13,898 nt of DNA from Spirochaetia bacterium UBA6919 (GTDB taxonomy: Bacteria > Spirochaetota > UBA6919), in contig DKAT01000051.1 in NCBI GenBank assembly GCA_002450905.1, positions 1-13,898 of the forward strand, read 5' to 3'. Under the pieces are notes generated by a model. The model was not told the origin of the DNA and searched no databases. It saw nothing but the letters and a program-made list of their open reading frames with translations. Both the position numbers and the translations under genes were made by a program. This document shows, one piece after another, positions 1 through 7,379 of the stretch. Position 1 is the stretch's first letter, and each line of letters starts with the position of its first letter.

Positions 1-314
1 AATTACTCCCCACTACTCAAATGGGTAAATAACTTAAAGATGAGGACCCAAATCTATGACATGGATGGCGTAAAAAAATCCCTCAACGACTTCCAATCAC
101 TAATATACTACATAATGTCACTCACTATGACCAAATGATCACCAATACATATACAAAACAACCTCCTCATGGGAAAATTGTCAGACATTTTAATGTATTT
201 TTCCGTGAACTAGTTATTACAGAGACTAGAGCAACGAAACAATCTCATTCCGAACTCTCCAATTCAAATCATCTATCCTCTGGCTGGATATGGCTGCAGT
301 CTTGCATTACATAG
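1..314 (+). pseudogene. possible eroded coding remnant, no intact gene
   Basis: No intact gene spans this stretch. On the plus strand, frame 1 is open from the window edge to a TGA at 136-138 (46 codons). It could be the 3' end of a gene lying mostly outside the window. Frame 3 is open from 60 to a TAG at 312-314 and reads as fairly protein-like, and frame 1 opens again after a TAG at 211-213. This jumping of open frames would fit a decayed gene with frameshifts. I do not recognise any family in the translations, and chance open frames of this length are not rare, so the call is weak. Confidence 0.22.
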
Positions 315-342
315 ATTTTATATTGTAACTGAATATGAATTA

Positions 343-412
343 AAAAATACTATTTTACTGAATCATCTGTAGGATCACATCTCCGCGATTACTTGTAGAA
401 AATAGTATTTTT
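343..412. repeat. 14-bp perfect inverted repeat at the 3' end of the WD40 gene
   Basis: AAAAATACTATTTT at 343-356 is matched exactly in reverse complement by AAAATAGTATTTTT at 399-412, with 42 bases between the arms. The left arm covers most of the stop codon of the WD40 gene (minus strand, 355-357) and the right arm lies inside its last codons. There is no GC-rich stem or U-run, so it does not look like a standard intrinsic terminator. The 12-bp core also occurs at 1543-1554, at the other end of the same gene. Confidence 0.6.
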
Positions 413-1530
413 CCATCAGGAGAGAAGGCAATATTTTTAACTGCACCATTATGGTAAGCAAACTCGGATGATTTTTTTAATCCCTTCCATAGTACAATCC
501 GACCATCAGTTCCAGAAGTGGCAATAGTTCCGGCAGGATTAATAGAGATACTCAAGACCTCTGTTCTCTGTTTACCTAAGTATTTATACGTCGGACTCTT
601 GATATTACTCACATCCCACCAGAATACTTTTCGCTGATAATCAGTACTCAGCAATCCCTTCCCATCCTTTGAAAAAATGATATTACTGATCCAATGATCG
701 TGTCCAAAGGGATTCTTATGCTTGTTATCCTGTAAAATTGTCTTTTTCTTGGTAATAAAGTCATATAAAATAATTCTTTCATCAAAACTACTACTGGCAA
801 GATATTTCCCATCAGGGCTCACTATGACTTTTGACACGTAATTATCATGAGTATAATAGGTACCAGTTTGATAAATATTAATTTGCCAGTAATTCACTTT
901 TTTATCAATTCCACCGGAAATAAGAAATCGTCCATCCAGAGAGAATACCAGGGATGTCACAGACCCTTTATGAGTTCTCTTAGTCTGGATATGGCTACCC
1001 AGTTTAAATGTGGTCTTATACCCCTTGATTTCCCTCAATATGATATTTCCTTCACTGTCTCCACTGGCTATATACTTACCATTGGGATGAAACGCCAGTG
1101 CAGTAATTGGATAGGGACTATTGAATTGTTCAATGAGTTCCAGTGAATCCTTTGAATCTTCTTTCCCAAAATAGACACGAAAATAACTATATCCCCCAAT
1201 CCCCACATAATATATTTTCTTATTTTTATTGGATTTTAAGGACGTACTGGTATATAATCTCTCAGGAAACTTACTGATCCAATTTGAAACAGCCAGAGCA
1301 GAGACCGTCTGAGGAAAGGTGCCTTTCCAACCCTTGTATTTATCGAGTTTTTCTAACACCAGATCATCTTTATAAATCGGTATATCTTGCTCTCTGTTAT
1401 TTTTAGAATAAGAAGACATATCCCCAATCCCGGTAATTACTAACAACAGGGAAATGAACAGAATAAATAGTGTGATATTTGGAGTATATATATTATTGGA
1501 GTTCTTTAAAAATATCAAGGGCTTTCTCAC
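355..1530 (-). CDS. membrane-anchored WD40 repeat protein
   Basis: This 391-residue protein has one hydrophobic segment (about residues 18-35) after a short basic N-terminus, so it is probably anchored in the inner membrane with the rest outside the cytoplasm. From about residue 138 it carries six recognisable WD40 repeats: 138-168, 186-217, 228-258, 276-307, 320-349 and 359-388. Each has the typical core, for example SPDGKYLASSS, NPAGTIATSGTDGRIVLW and SPDGKILFSTS. A degenerate strand set around 100-135 could complete a seven-bladed beta-propeller. Such propellers serve as scaffolds for protein binding; no enzymatic residues are evident and the partner is unknown. The start is GTG at 1528-1530 with no clear Shine-Dalgarno sequence, so it is uncertain. 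The gene is divergent from the exported-protein gene at 1771. Confidence 0.85.
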   Translation of the reverse strand: MRKPLIFLKNSNNIYTPNITLFILFISLLLVITGIGDMSSYSKNNREQDIPIYKDDLVLEKLDKYKGWKGTFPQTVSALAVSNWISKFPERLYTSTSLKSNKNKKIYYVGIGGYSYFRVYFGKEDSKDSLELIEQFNSPYPITALAFHPNGKYIASGDSEGNIILREIKGYKTTFKLGSHIQTKRTHKGSVTSLVFSLDGRFLISGGIDKKVNYWQINIYQTGTYYTHDNYVSKVIVSPDGKYLASSSFDERIILYDFITKKKTILQDNKHKNPFGHDHWISNIIFSKDGKGLLSTDYQRKVFWWDVSNIKSPTYKYLGKQRTEVLSISINPAGTIATSGTDGRIVLWKGLKKSSEFAYHNGAVKNIAFSPDGKILFSTSNRGDVILQMIQ

Positions 1531-1545
1531 TGGTTATTTTATAAA

Positions 1546-1575
1546 ATACTATTTAAATCAATATTTGTATACCAA
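1546..1575 (-). promoter_or_regulatory. possible promoter of the WD40 gene
   Basis: Read on the minus strand, TTGGTA (1570-1575) and TAGTAT (1546-1551) are separated by 18 bases. The -10 hexamer lies within the repeated word AAAATACTATTT. A 12-bp perfect palindrome, ATTTTATAAAAT (1536-1547), overlaps its downstream edge and could be an operator, although palindromes of A and T are common in DNA of this composition. Confidence 0.28.
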
Positions 1576-1595
1576 TAATCTTTAAATTCTTCAAC

Positions 1596-1627
1596 AACGG
1601 TTGGTGAGCGAAGTCGAACCATCCGTT
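1596..1627. repeat. hairpin with the TGAGCGAAGTCGAA motif
   Basis: AACGG (1596-1600) pairs with CCGTT (1623-1627), and after one T/T mismatch TGGT pairs with ACCA (1602-1605 with 1618-1621), leaving a loop of about 12 bases. The core TGAGCGAAGTCGAA (1605-1618) matches, from memory, a short motif found many times between genes in unrelated bacterial genomes. It stands out as GC-richer than the AT-rich intergenic DNA around it. It lies between two divergent genes and could be an extragenic repeat. Only one copy is in this window. Confidence 0.5.
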
Positions 1628-1709
1628 AATCATTTCAAATTCAGAAGATTATCAGCATATATCCTTATCGGCTTCTACAATAATATATATCAACATCAAT
1701 ATTTTTTTC

Positions 1710-1739
1710 TTGACAAAAATGTATAATTTTACGTTATTA
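1710..1739 (+). promoter_or_regulatory. probable promoter of the 548-residue protein gene
   Basis: A perfect -35 box TTGACA (1710-1715) is followed after 18 bases by TTATTA (1734-1739), with TATTAT one base further on as an alternative -10. Transcription would start at about 1746, only some 25 bases before the ATG at 1771. Confidence 0.45.
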
Positions 1740-1764
1740 TCTCAATAATAAAAGATATTGAGGT
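1739..1764 (+). promoter_or_regulatory. stem-loop covering the ribosome-binding site
   Basis: CTCAATA (1741-1747) and TATTGAG (1756-1762) are perfect inverted arms around an 8-base loop. A further T-G and A-T pair extend the stem to 1739 and 1764. The right arm contains most of the Shine-Dalgarno sequence GAGG (1760-1763), seven bases before the ATG at 1771. The structure could limit translation of the downstream gene, or as DNA it could be an operator. If transcription starts inside the left arm, the RNA form would be incomplete. Confidence 0.4.
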
Positions 1765-1770
1765 CTCTGC

Positions 1771-3417
1771 ATGAAAAGAATATTTTATTCTGTGATTATT
1801 ATTCTAATAGTTTTTATTTATAATTCTGGTTATAGTTTATCACAATTTATACCTAAAAATAATGCCCTTTATATGGATTTGGATATATCTGATTTGGGTA
1901 CAAAAATACAGAGTATCGGAAATAAACTTGTTGGAGAATCATTTGGATTTTTATTTGGATCATTTAAAGATAATATAAAAAGAGATTTAGGTTTTGATAT
2001 AACGAACCCATCCGATCTTAAAGAAATGGGAGTTGATATAGATAAGCGACTGGGACTTGCAATACAATCCTTTGGCAATCAACCTGATTTTCTAATCGGT
2101 ATCCCAGTAACAAATCCAAAAATCCTACGGAGTAAAATCATTGGACTATACAAAACAAAATATACTGAAAATAAAGAAAGAATCACTTACCACCAAAATT
2201 ACGCTATCAATATTATTCAAAAAAAGAATTTTAATGGTAAATATATCGATGATCTGATAATCACTGCTGCTGGTGGATATATACTGATTAGCAATAAATT
2301 TAAATCCGTTAAGTCTGCAATAAATCATTATCATTCTGGAAATAATTTAGCAAAGGATAGTAATTTTATCAAAGTTTCCAGGGCATTAAATCACAAAGAT
2401 CAATTTCTTTTCATCACAGCATCCGAGGATCTATTTGTCTTTATCAATAAGTTATCATCAATCTTTATGGGTTTTGGAAGAAATAAAAATAATAAACAAA
2501 TAGATGCTATAAAAGGATTTTATAAAATAATCTCAGCAGGAATATCAGCAAGTGAAAATGGAATTTCAATAAAAGGATGTACTGTAGTAAATAAAAATCA
2601 TAAATTATATCACCTCACAAAAAAAACTTTTAATCCTAAATCAAATAATATCGATCTATTTCATTATCTCCCAGGCAAAACACCATATCTCTTATTGAAA
2701 GCCAATATTGATATCCAATCCTATATCAAATTATTTGATAAAATGCTTTCTAAAGTGATGAAACAGAATATAAAAAAAGAATTAAACCGTGAATTAGAAA
2801 AATCAAAGGATATTAGCAAAGAGGATCTGAAGAAGATATTAAGTAATCTTGGATATCGTTATAATTTAATTGTTTATGATATTGATGAGATTAATGATAA
2901 TTCAAATCCTGATAAATTCCTTAGCAAAAGTGACATCATTGCTTATGCTGAATTTAAAAATAACTATATTTTAGAAAACAATATCCAAACTATAATCAAC
3001 ACACTTAAAAATAAAACTGCTTCAGAAGATGTTCACGTTAAAACTGTTTATATCTCCAATAATAAATTTTATCAATTCTACAATTCCAAAACAAACAACT
3101 CATTAATCTATTTAGGTGCCTATAAAAAATATTTAATTATAGCTACAAATAAAGATACACTCACCACTCTTTTAGATAACGTCGCGAATAACAGGAAAAG
3201 TTTTTCAGATTATTTAAGTCAAATCAATTTGGATAAATATATTAATAATAAATATCCCTATAACTTTTATTTGAATGTAGAGAATTTTATTTCTAATAAT
3301 AAGTTAAAATTGGATCAGGAAATAATTATGTTTGTCCGTAATTTTAAAGATGTATTTTTATTTGGTTATAACGAAGAAAATACATATTATTCTACATTTG
3401 AAATTCGTTTTAAATAA
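1771..3417 (+). CDS. large exported protein of unknown function, DUF3352-like
   Basis: This 548-residue protein begins with a signal peptide: basic MKR, a hydrophobic core at about residues 4-18 and likely cleavage near residues 22-24. No lipobox cysteine is present, so it is probably periplasmic or surface-exposed. The mature part opens with a segment about being a membrane-distal soluble domain, then a stretch at about 72-98 (LGFDITNPSDLKEMGVDID) that resembles the start of DUF3352-type and deltaproteobacterial exported proteins; this likeness is from memory. The rest is rich in Asn, Lys and Ile and has no catalytic motif I recognise. The ATG at 1771 is supported by GAGG at 1760-1763. The downstream 97-residue membrane protein starts 13 bases after the stop and is probably cotranscribed. 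By eye its base composition is more AT-rich than umuC or the WD40 gene. Confidence 0.8.
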   Translation: MKRIFYSVIIILIVFIYNSGYSLSQFIPKNNALYMDLDISDLGTKIQSIGNKLVGESFGFLFGSFKDNIKRDLGFDITNPSDLKEMGVDIDKRLGLAIQSFGNQPDFLIGIPVTNPKILRSKIIGLYKTKYTENKERITYHQNYAINIIQKKNFNGKYIDDLIITAAGGYILISNKFKSVKSAINHYHSGNNLAKDSNFIKVSRALNHKDQFLFITASEDLFVFINKLSSIFMGFGRNKNNKQIDAIKGFYKIISAGISASENGISIKGCTVVNKNHKLYHLTKKTFNPKSNNIDLFHYLPGKTPYLLLKANIDIQSYIKLFDKMLSKVMKQNIKKELNRELEKSKDISKEDLKKILSNLGYRYNLIVYDIDEINDNSNPDKFLSKSDIIAYAEFKNNYILENNIQTIINTLKNKTASEDVHVKTVYISNNKFYQFYNSKTNNSLIYLGAYKKYLIIATNKDTLTTLLDNVANNRKSFSDYLSQINLDKYINNKYPYNFYLNVENFISNNKLKLDQEIIMFVRNFKDVFLFGYNEENTYYSTFEIRFK

Positions 3418-3430
3418 TTAGTGATAAACC

Positions 3431-3724
3431 ATGTGGACTTGGATTGGTATTGGTAGCGTAGTTATTGTATTGATATTAATAATTATATATCGATGGAGGA
3501 TGAAATTAGTTTTTGAGAGAGAGTTTAATCAAACCGCCTTTCAATTCCTTACCTTGGGACAGCAAATGAATGACAATCCCGATCTACAACCACGGTATAT
3601 ACAACTCCATAACCAGTTGGATGTAATTTATAGCCAGAAACCTGCCAAGGGATTAGCCCTATTAAATAATATTACACAGGAACTTAATCAACTGAAGAAG
3701 GATATAAAAAAATCTTCTAATTAA
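3431..3724 (+). CDS. small single-pass membrane protein, unknown function
   Basis: This 97-residue protein has one strong transmembrane helix at about residues 3-21, followed by a basic RWRMK patch. The charge bias suggests that the N-terminus is outside and the remaining 75 or so residues are in the cytoplasm. The soluble part is predicted to be helical, with heptad-like leucines near the end (ALLNNITQELNQLKKDI), so it may form a coiled coil or a two-helix hairpin. No family is recognised. The ATG is 13 bases after the stop of the exported-protein gene and lacks a good Shine-Dalgarno sequence, which would fit translational coupling. It converges on ftsK, whose stop is 42 bases away. Confidence 0.7.
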   Translation: MWTWIGIGSVVIVLILIIIYRWRMKLVFEREFNQTAFQFLTLGQQMNDNPDLQPRYIQLHNQLDVIYSQKPAKGLALLNNITQELNQLKKDIKKSSN

Positions 3725-3766
3725 TTAACTCAGTCTGGATGAACTTCTCAAGATAAGTAATTGAAT

Positions 3767-6268
3767 TTATTTTTGATAGCTTTCTACAAGAACTTCCCGC
3801 GGCTTACTCCCATTGGCTGGGCTGACGATTCCTTCCTGCTCAAGAAGTTCAATAATCCGTGCCGCCCGATTATATCCTATACGCATTTTTCTTTGTAAAT
3901 AAGATGCAGAAGCCTTTCTATCAGATAAAATTATCTCAACAGCTTCCCTGAACAATGGCTCGTCCTCTGATGACAAATCAGTATTTTCTGAATCACCTTC
4001 TAAAATGACTTGTAATTCCTCAATATATTCAGGAGGTGCAAGACTCTTTAAATAGGACGTGATATCATGCACTTCGTCCTCACTCAAATAAGCTCCCTGG
4101 ATTCGTATCATATTTCCTACACCAGGAGCAGAAAAAAGAAAATCTCCTTTCCCTAAAAGCTTTTCAGCACCATTATGATCAAGAATAATCCTCGATTCAG
4201 TCTTACTGGATACTTGAAATGCAATACGAGCTGGAAAATTTGCCTTGATAAGTCCAGTAATAACATCCACTGAAGGTCGCTGGGTTGCTACTACAAGATG
4301 TATTCCCACTGCACGCGACATAGCAGCTAATCTGGAGACGAATGCTTCAGCTTCTTTTCCGCAAACCATCATTAAATCAGCAAATTCATCGATTATAATC
4401 ACGATATATTCAAGGGGAGGATCGGTGACGTAATCCTTTTGCCTCATTTTCTCTATCTTATTGTTAAAACTACGGATATCACGACAACTATATTTTTCGA
4501 GTAATTTATATCTTTCCTCCATCATATTGACAGCCCATTTGAGTGCATAGACAGCTTGTTTAGGTTCTGTAATAACAGGACAGAGGAGATAAGGTATCTC
4601 ATCATACATTTTGAGTTCAACTCTCTTGGGATCGATCATAATGAATCGTGTATTTGAAGGGGTTGTTGAGGAAATCAGGCTACAAATTAGCGTATTGACA
4701 AAGACACTTTTACCAGCTCCAGTTGCTCCAGCTATTAGTAGATGGGGTAATGTCATAAGATCCACGATATGAGTTATCCCTGAAATCCCTTGTCCTAAAG
4801 CTATAGGTAATATACAATGATGATTCTTATAATCCAGACTAGTAAAAAGATCACCCAGTGTAACTTTAGCTCTGATCCTATTGGGAATTTCTATCCCTAC
4901 AGCTGCTTTTCCAGGTATAGGAGCAACAATACGGATTTTAGATGCCTCCAATGATAGAGCTAAATTATCCTGAAGGCCTACTATGCGACTGAGTTTAATC
5001 CCAGGGGAAGGCTGAACCTCATAACAGGTAATCACAGGACCCTTTGCGATGTTTATAACACGAGCTTCAATACCAAACTCCGCAAGAGTCTTTTCTAGTT
5101 TATGAATAATATCTTTCTCATCATTAATTTCTTCTTCAAACTGTTGATTCGAGGTATGTAAAACAGAAAATCCTTTTGTAATATCTGAATTATTGAGATG
5201 TGGTTGGCTTATTCTTTGCGGATTGACTGGCTGGATCAATTCTTCCTTGATATTAATAATAGTTATTTCTTCAATTTCTTTTTGTGGAATGGGATTAGAG
5301 ATTTCATTCGGGATGGAATCCTTTTCAGGGATAATATATTCTTCTATATCTTCTGTTGATTCAAAATTACCAAGAATAGATTCATGAGGTAGTGTGTCTT
5401 TCAACTCATTTGATATGATATTAATTTTAATTTCTTTGTCAGCCAAAGTTTCAGGATTCGATACATCCATTGATATCATCTTAAAAGTCTTTTCAATAAC
5501 TTTCTCTTCAGGAGCTTCATGGGTGATAAGATCAAATTGTTGGATGATTATAATTTCTTCTTCAGAAGTGTCTTTACTTATATGATTGTCGCTACTGTTT
5601 GTATCAGAATTATGATTACTATTTTTTGTATCATTATTATGCTTTACTGATTGTTCTTTATTAATTTTCTGAAATAGCGGAGGTTTTACTGGAGAGTCAT
5701 CCACAGGTTGTTTTAATGTTTTACCAACATCAGTCAAGCGATTTATATTATGTTTAAACCAGTCAGTAAAATGTTTTTGATGAAAATTGATAATAAAATA
5801 AAAGGATAAATATGTTATCAGTAATAAAAAAAATATTTGTCCAAAAAGTCCAAAACCCTTTTTTAATATACTGAGAGTAATTCCAGCAATTAAACCACCA
5901 CCGGAAAAGCTTTGATCAGAACTTACAAAGGATATGAGATACGAAACAGTGAATGTTACAAATAAAGCACCTATTATCAGTTTATTTCTTCTTTGTGATA
6001 AATAGGATGAAAATAATGAAACAATGAAAAGTACAAGTAGCAGTATTAAACAATATGCCCCTTTTCCAAATAATAAGAATAACTTAGATGCTATAAAGTT
6101 TCCAGGAACGCCAAACCAGTTCCTTACACCATCCACATTTTGTGAGGATACATTCAGGTAATCTGACGGATGAAATGAAGCTATACTAATAGCTATAAAA
6201 ATCATTAGAAAACTGAATAAGAAGAAAATCCCTTTTCTATACAAACAGAAATCCTTTTCCATAAACAT
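3767..6268 (-). CDS. ftsK: DNA translocase FtsK/SpoIIIE
   Basis: This 833-residue ATP-driven double-stranded DNA pump acts at the division septum, where it clears chromosome ends and in many bacteria activates XerCD at dif. Residues 12-162 contain about four transmembrane helices. Residues 180-370 are a hydrophilic, acidic, Asn-rich linker, short by FtsK standards and closer to SpoIIIE-type proteins. The motor follows: alpha part about 380-470 (GPVITCYEVQPSPGIKLSRI), Walker A GATGAGKS at 514-521, Walker B IIIDEFADL at 624-632, and the conserved VVATQRPSVDVITGLIKANF near 659. Residues 770-829 form the winged-helix gamma domain that reads KOPS-type sites. The start used is the ATG at 6266-6268; another ATG lies two codons in, and neither has a clear Shine-Dalgarno sequence. 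It stands alone and converges with the 97-residue protein gene. Confidence 0.97.
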   Translation of the reverse strand: MFMEKDFCLYRKGIFFLFSFLMIFIAISIASFHPSDYLNVSSQNVDGVRNWFGVPGNFIASKLFLLFGKGAYCLILLLVLFIVSLFSSYLSQRRNKLIIGALFVTFTVSYLISFVSSDQSFSGGGLIAGITLSILKKGFGLFGQIFFLLLITYLSFYFIINFHQKHFTDWFKHNINRLTDVGKTLKQPVDDSPVKPPLFQKINKEQSVKHNNDTKNSNHNSDTNSSDNHISKDTSEEEIIIIQQFDLITHEAPEEKVIEKTFKMISMDVSNPETLADKEIKINIISNELKDTLPHESILGNFESTEDIEEYIIPEKDSIPNEISNPIPQKEIEEITIINIKEELIQPVNPQRISQPHLNNSDITKGFSVLHTSNQQFEEEINDEKDIIHKLEKTLAEFGIEARVINIAKGPVITCYEVQPSPGIKLSRIVGLQDNLALSLEASKIRIVAPIPGKAAVGIEIPNRIRAKVTLGDLFTSLDYKNHHCILPIALGQGISGITHIVDLMTLPHLLIAGATGAGKSVFVNTLICSLISSTTPSNTRFIMIDPKRVELKMYDEIPYLLCPVITEPKQAVYALKWAVNMMEERYKLLEKYSCRDIRSFNNKIEKMRQKDYVTDPPLEYIVIIIDEFADLMMVCGKEAEAFVSRLAAMSRAVGIHLVVATQRPSVDVITGLIKANFPARIAFQVSSKTESRIILDHNGAEKLLGKGDFLFSAPGVGNMIRIQGAYLSEDEVHDITSYLKSLAPPEYIEELQVILEGDSENTDLSSEDEPLFREAVEIILSDRKASASYLQRKMRIGYNRAARIIELLEQEGIVSPANGSKPREVLVESYQK

Positions 6269-6310
6269 GTTTATTTAGTTTAACATTGTCATCGGCATTT
6301 TGGTCAAAAA

Positions 6311-6341
6311 ATTATAACATGAAATGTATAAGAAAATTCAA
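6311..6341 (-). promoter_or_regulatory. possible ftsK promoter
   Basis: On the minus strand TTGAAT (6336-6341) is followed after 19 bases by a perfect TATAAT (read from 6311-6316). The spacing is two bases longer than ideal. It would give a leader of about 35-40 bases before the ftsK ATG. Confidence 0.35.
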
Positions 6342-6426
6342 GTTTGATAAAACTTTTTAGACATTCAATCGGTGTAATATTCTGAATAAAAAACATTTAT
6401 ACATTAGCAAAAAATACATCATATCC

Positions 6427-6468
6427 GTGAAGTATCGGAACTAAATTTTTTGATTCCGATATTGATTC
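6427..6468 (+). repeat. palindromic dispersed repeat, copy 1
   Basis: The core is a hairpin with 8-bp arms TATCGGAA (6433-6440) and TTCCGATA (6454-6461). The 13 bases between them can pair further after one mismatch. The 42-bp unit is found again in reverse orientation at 11718-11759, with 36 of 42 bases identical. It lies between the divergent ftsK and purC genes, outside the predicted core promoters. It resembles a REP-like or miniature palindromic element. Confidence 0.7.
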
Positions 6469-6577
6469 AATTCGTACCAAGTCAGGAAATCTCTATATAA
6501 TATTGATTATTCAATAATTATTTTAATAAATTACTGATCAGTTTTTAATAATTATTTAAAATATCCCTCAGTGTAAT

Positions 6578-6606
6578 TTGACAAAAAATAGATTTTAAAT
6601 TAAATT
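6578..6606 (+). promoter_or_regulatory. probable promoter of purCSQ
   Basis: A perfect -35 box TTGACA (6578-6583), a 17-base spacer and TAAATT (6601-6606) as -10 give a standard housekeeping promoter about 55 bases before the purC ATG. The ACTGATCAGT palindrome is about 35 bases upstream of the -35 box. Confidence 0.5.
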
Positions 6607-6660
6607 CAATAGGAAAATTATTATAAAATTAAACTATTATATTGATTTAAAAGGTTTCCT

Positions 6661-7377
6661 ATGGCTGAAAAGAAGGAATTATTATACGAAGGGAAGGCTA
6701 AACAAGTTTATGCCACAACAAATCCCAATGAGGTTATTGTCCATTTCAAGGATACAGCAACCGCTTTTGATGGTAAGAAACGTGAAGAAATTACAGATAA
6801 AGGCTTGTTAAATAACGCCATCTCGAATATTTTATTTAAACAGCTATCAAAGAATAGCGTTCCTAACCATCTTGTTTCTGTTCTAAATGACAGAGAGATA
6901 TTAGCAAAAAAAGTCCAGATTATCCAGCTTGAGGTAGTTGTTCGTAACGTAGTTGCTGGTAGTTTAGCTAAGAGAACAGGTCTTACAGAGGGAACAGATG
7001 TTGAAGGTGGGATTTTGGAATTTTACTATAAGAATGATGCTCTTGGAGACCCTCTTCTCAATAGAGATCATATTAGATTACTTAGTCTGGCTACAGAAAG
7101 TGAATTAAAGAAACTTGAAAGCATGGCTCATCAAATTAATCAATTTTTAATAAATATATTTGATTCTATAGGACTTATTTTAGTTGATTTTAAACTTGAA
7201 TTTGGACGTTTAGACAAGGAAATTATTTTAGCTGATGAAATATCTCCTGATACATGCAGGCTGTGGGACTCACAAACCAAAAAAATTATGGATAAAGATA
7301 GATTTAGAAAAGATATGGGTGATGTAACAGCAGTATATCGAGAAGTCCTTGAACGATTACAGAAATTAAAGGGATAA
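6661..7377 (+). CDS. purC: SAICAR synthetase
   Basis: PurC (EC 6.3.2.6) joins aspartate to CAIR with ATP to form SAICAR in de novo purine synthesis, in the cytoplasm. The 238-residue length is normal for the bacterial single-domain enzyme. Conserved landmarks are present: LYEGKAKQVYAT near residues 8-19 (nucleotide-binding loop), DTATAFDGKKRE around 31-42, EVVVRNVVAGS at 91-101, LVDFKLEFG at about 174-182 and DEISPDTCRLWD at 192-203. The ATG at 6661 is preceded by AAGG (6651-6654) six bases upstream, and the sequence begins directly with the expected N-terminus. It is the first gene of a compact operon with purS and purQ. Confidence 0.98.
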   Translation: MAEKKELLYEGKAKQVYATTNPNEVIVHFKDTATAFDGKKREEITDKGLLNNAISNILFKQLSKNSVPNHLVSVLNDREILAKKVQIIQLEVVVRNVVAGSLAKRTGLTEGTDVEGGILEFYYKNDALGDPLLNRDHIRLLSLATESELKKLESMAHQINQFLINIFDSIGLILVDFKLEFGRLDKEIILADEISPDTCRLWDSQTKKIMDKDRFRKDMGDVTAVYREVLERLQKLKG

Positions 7378-7379
7378 GC

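Larger units (their letters stand above)
6269..6660. other. 392-bp intergenic region between ftsK and purC
   Basis: No gene is visible here. The region is very AT-rich and contains a possible ftsK promoter, one copy of the 42-bp palindromic repeat and a good purC promoter. A 10-bp perfect palindrome ACTGATCAGT (6533-6542) sits in partly symmetrical AT flanks and could be an operator for purC. I see no purine riboswitch core and no tRNA-like fold. Confidence 0.6.

Noticed and set aside
847..1146. 99-codon plus-strand open frame inside the WD40 gene
   Set aside because: It lies antisense to clear WD40 repeats, and its translation has no domain; it is a shadow of the real gene.
3725..3766. Intrinsic terminator between the 97-residue protein gene and ftsK
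   Set aside because: No GC-rich stem with a following U-run is present on either strand in this 42-base gap.
6269..6660. Purine riboswitch upstream of purC
   Set aside because: The conserved core and loop-loop sequences of purine riboswitches were not found, and the region is simple AT-rich DNA with a normal promoter.
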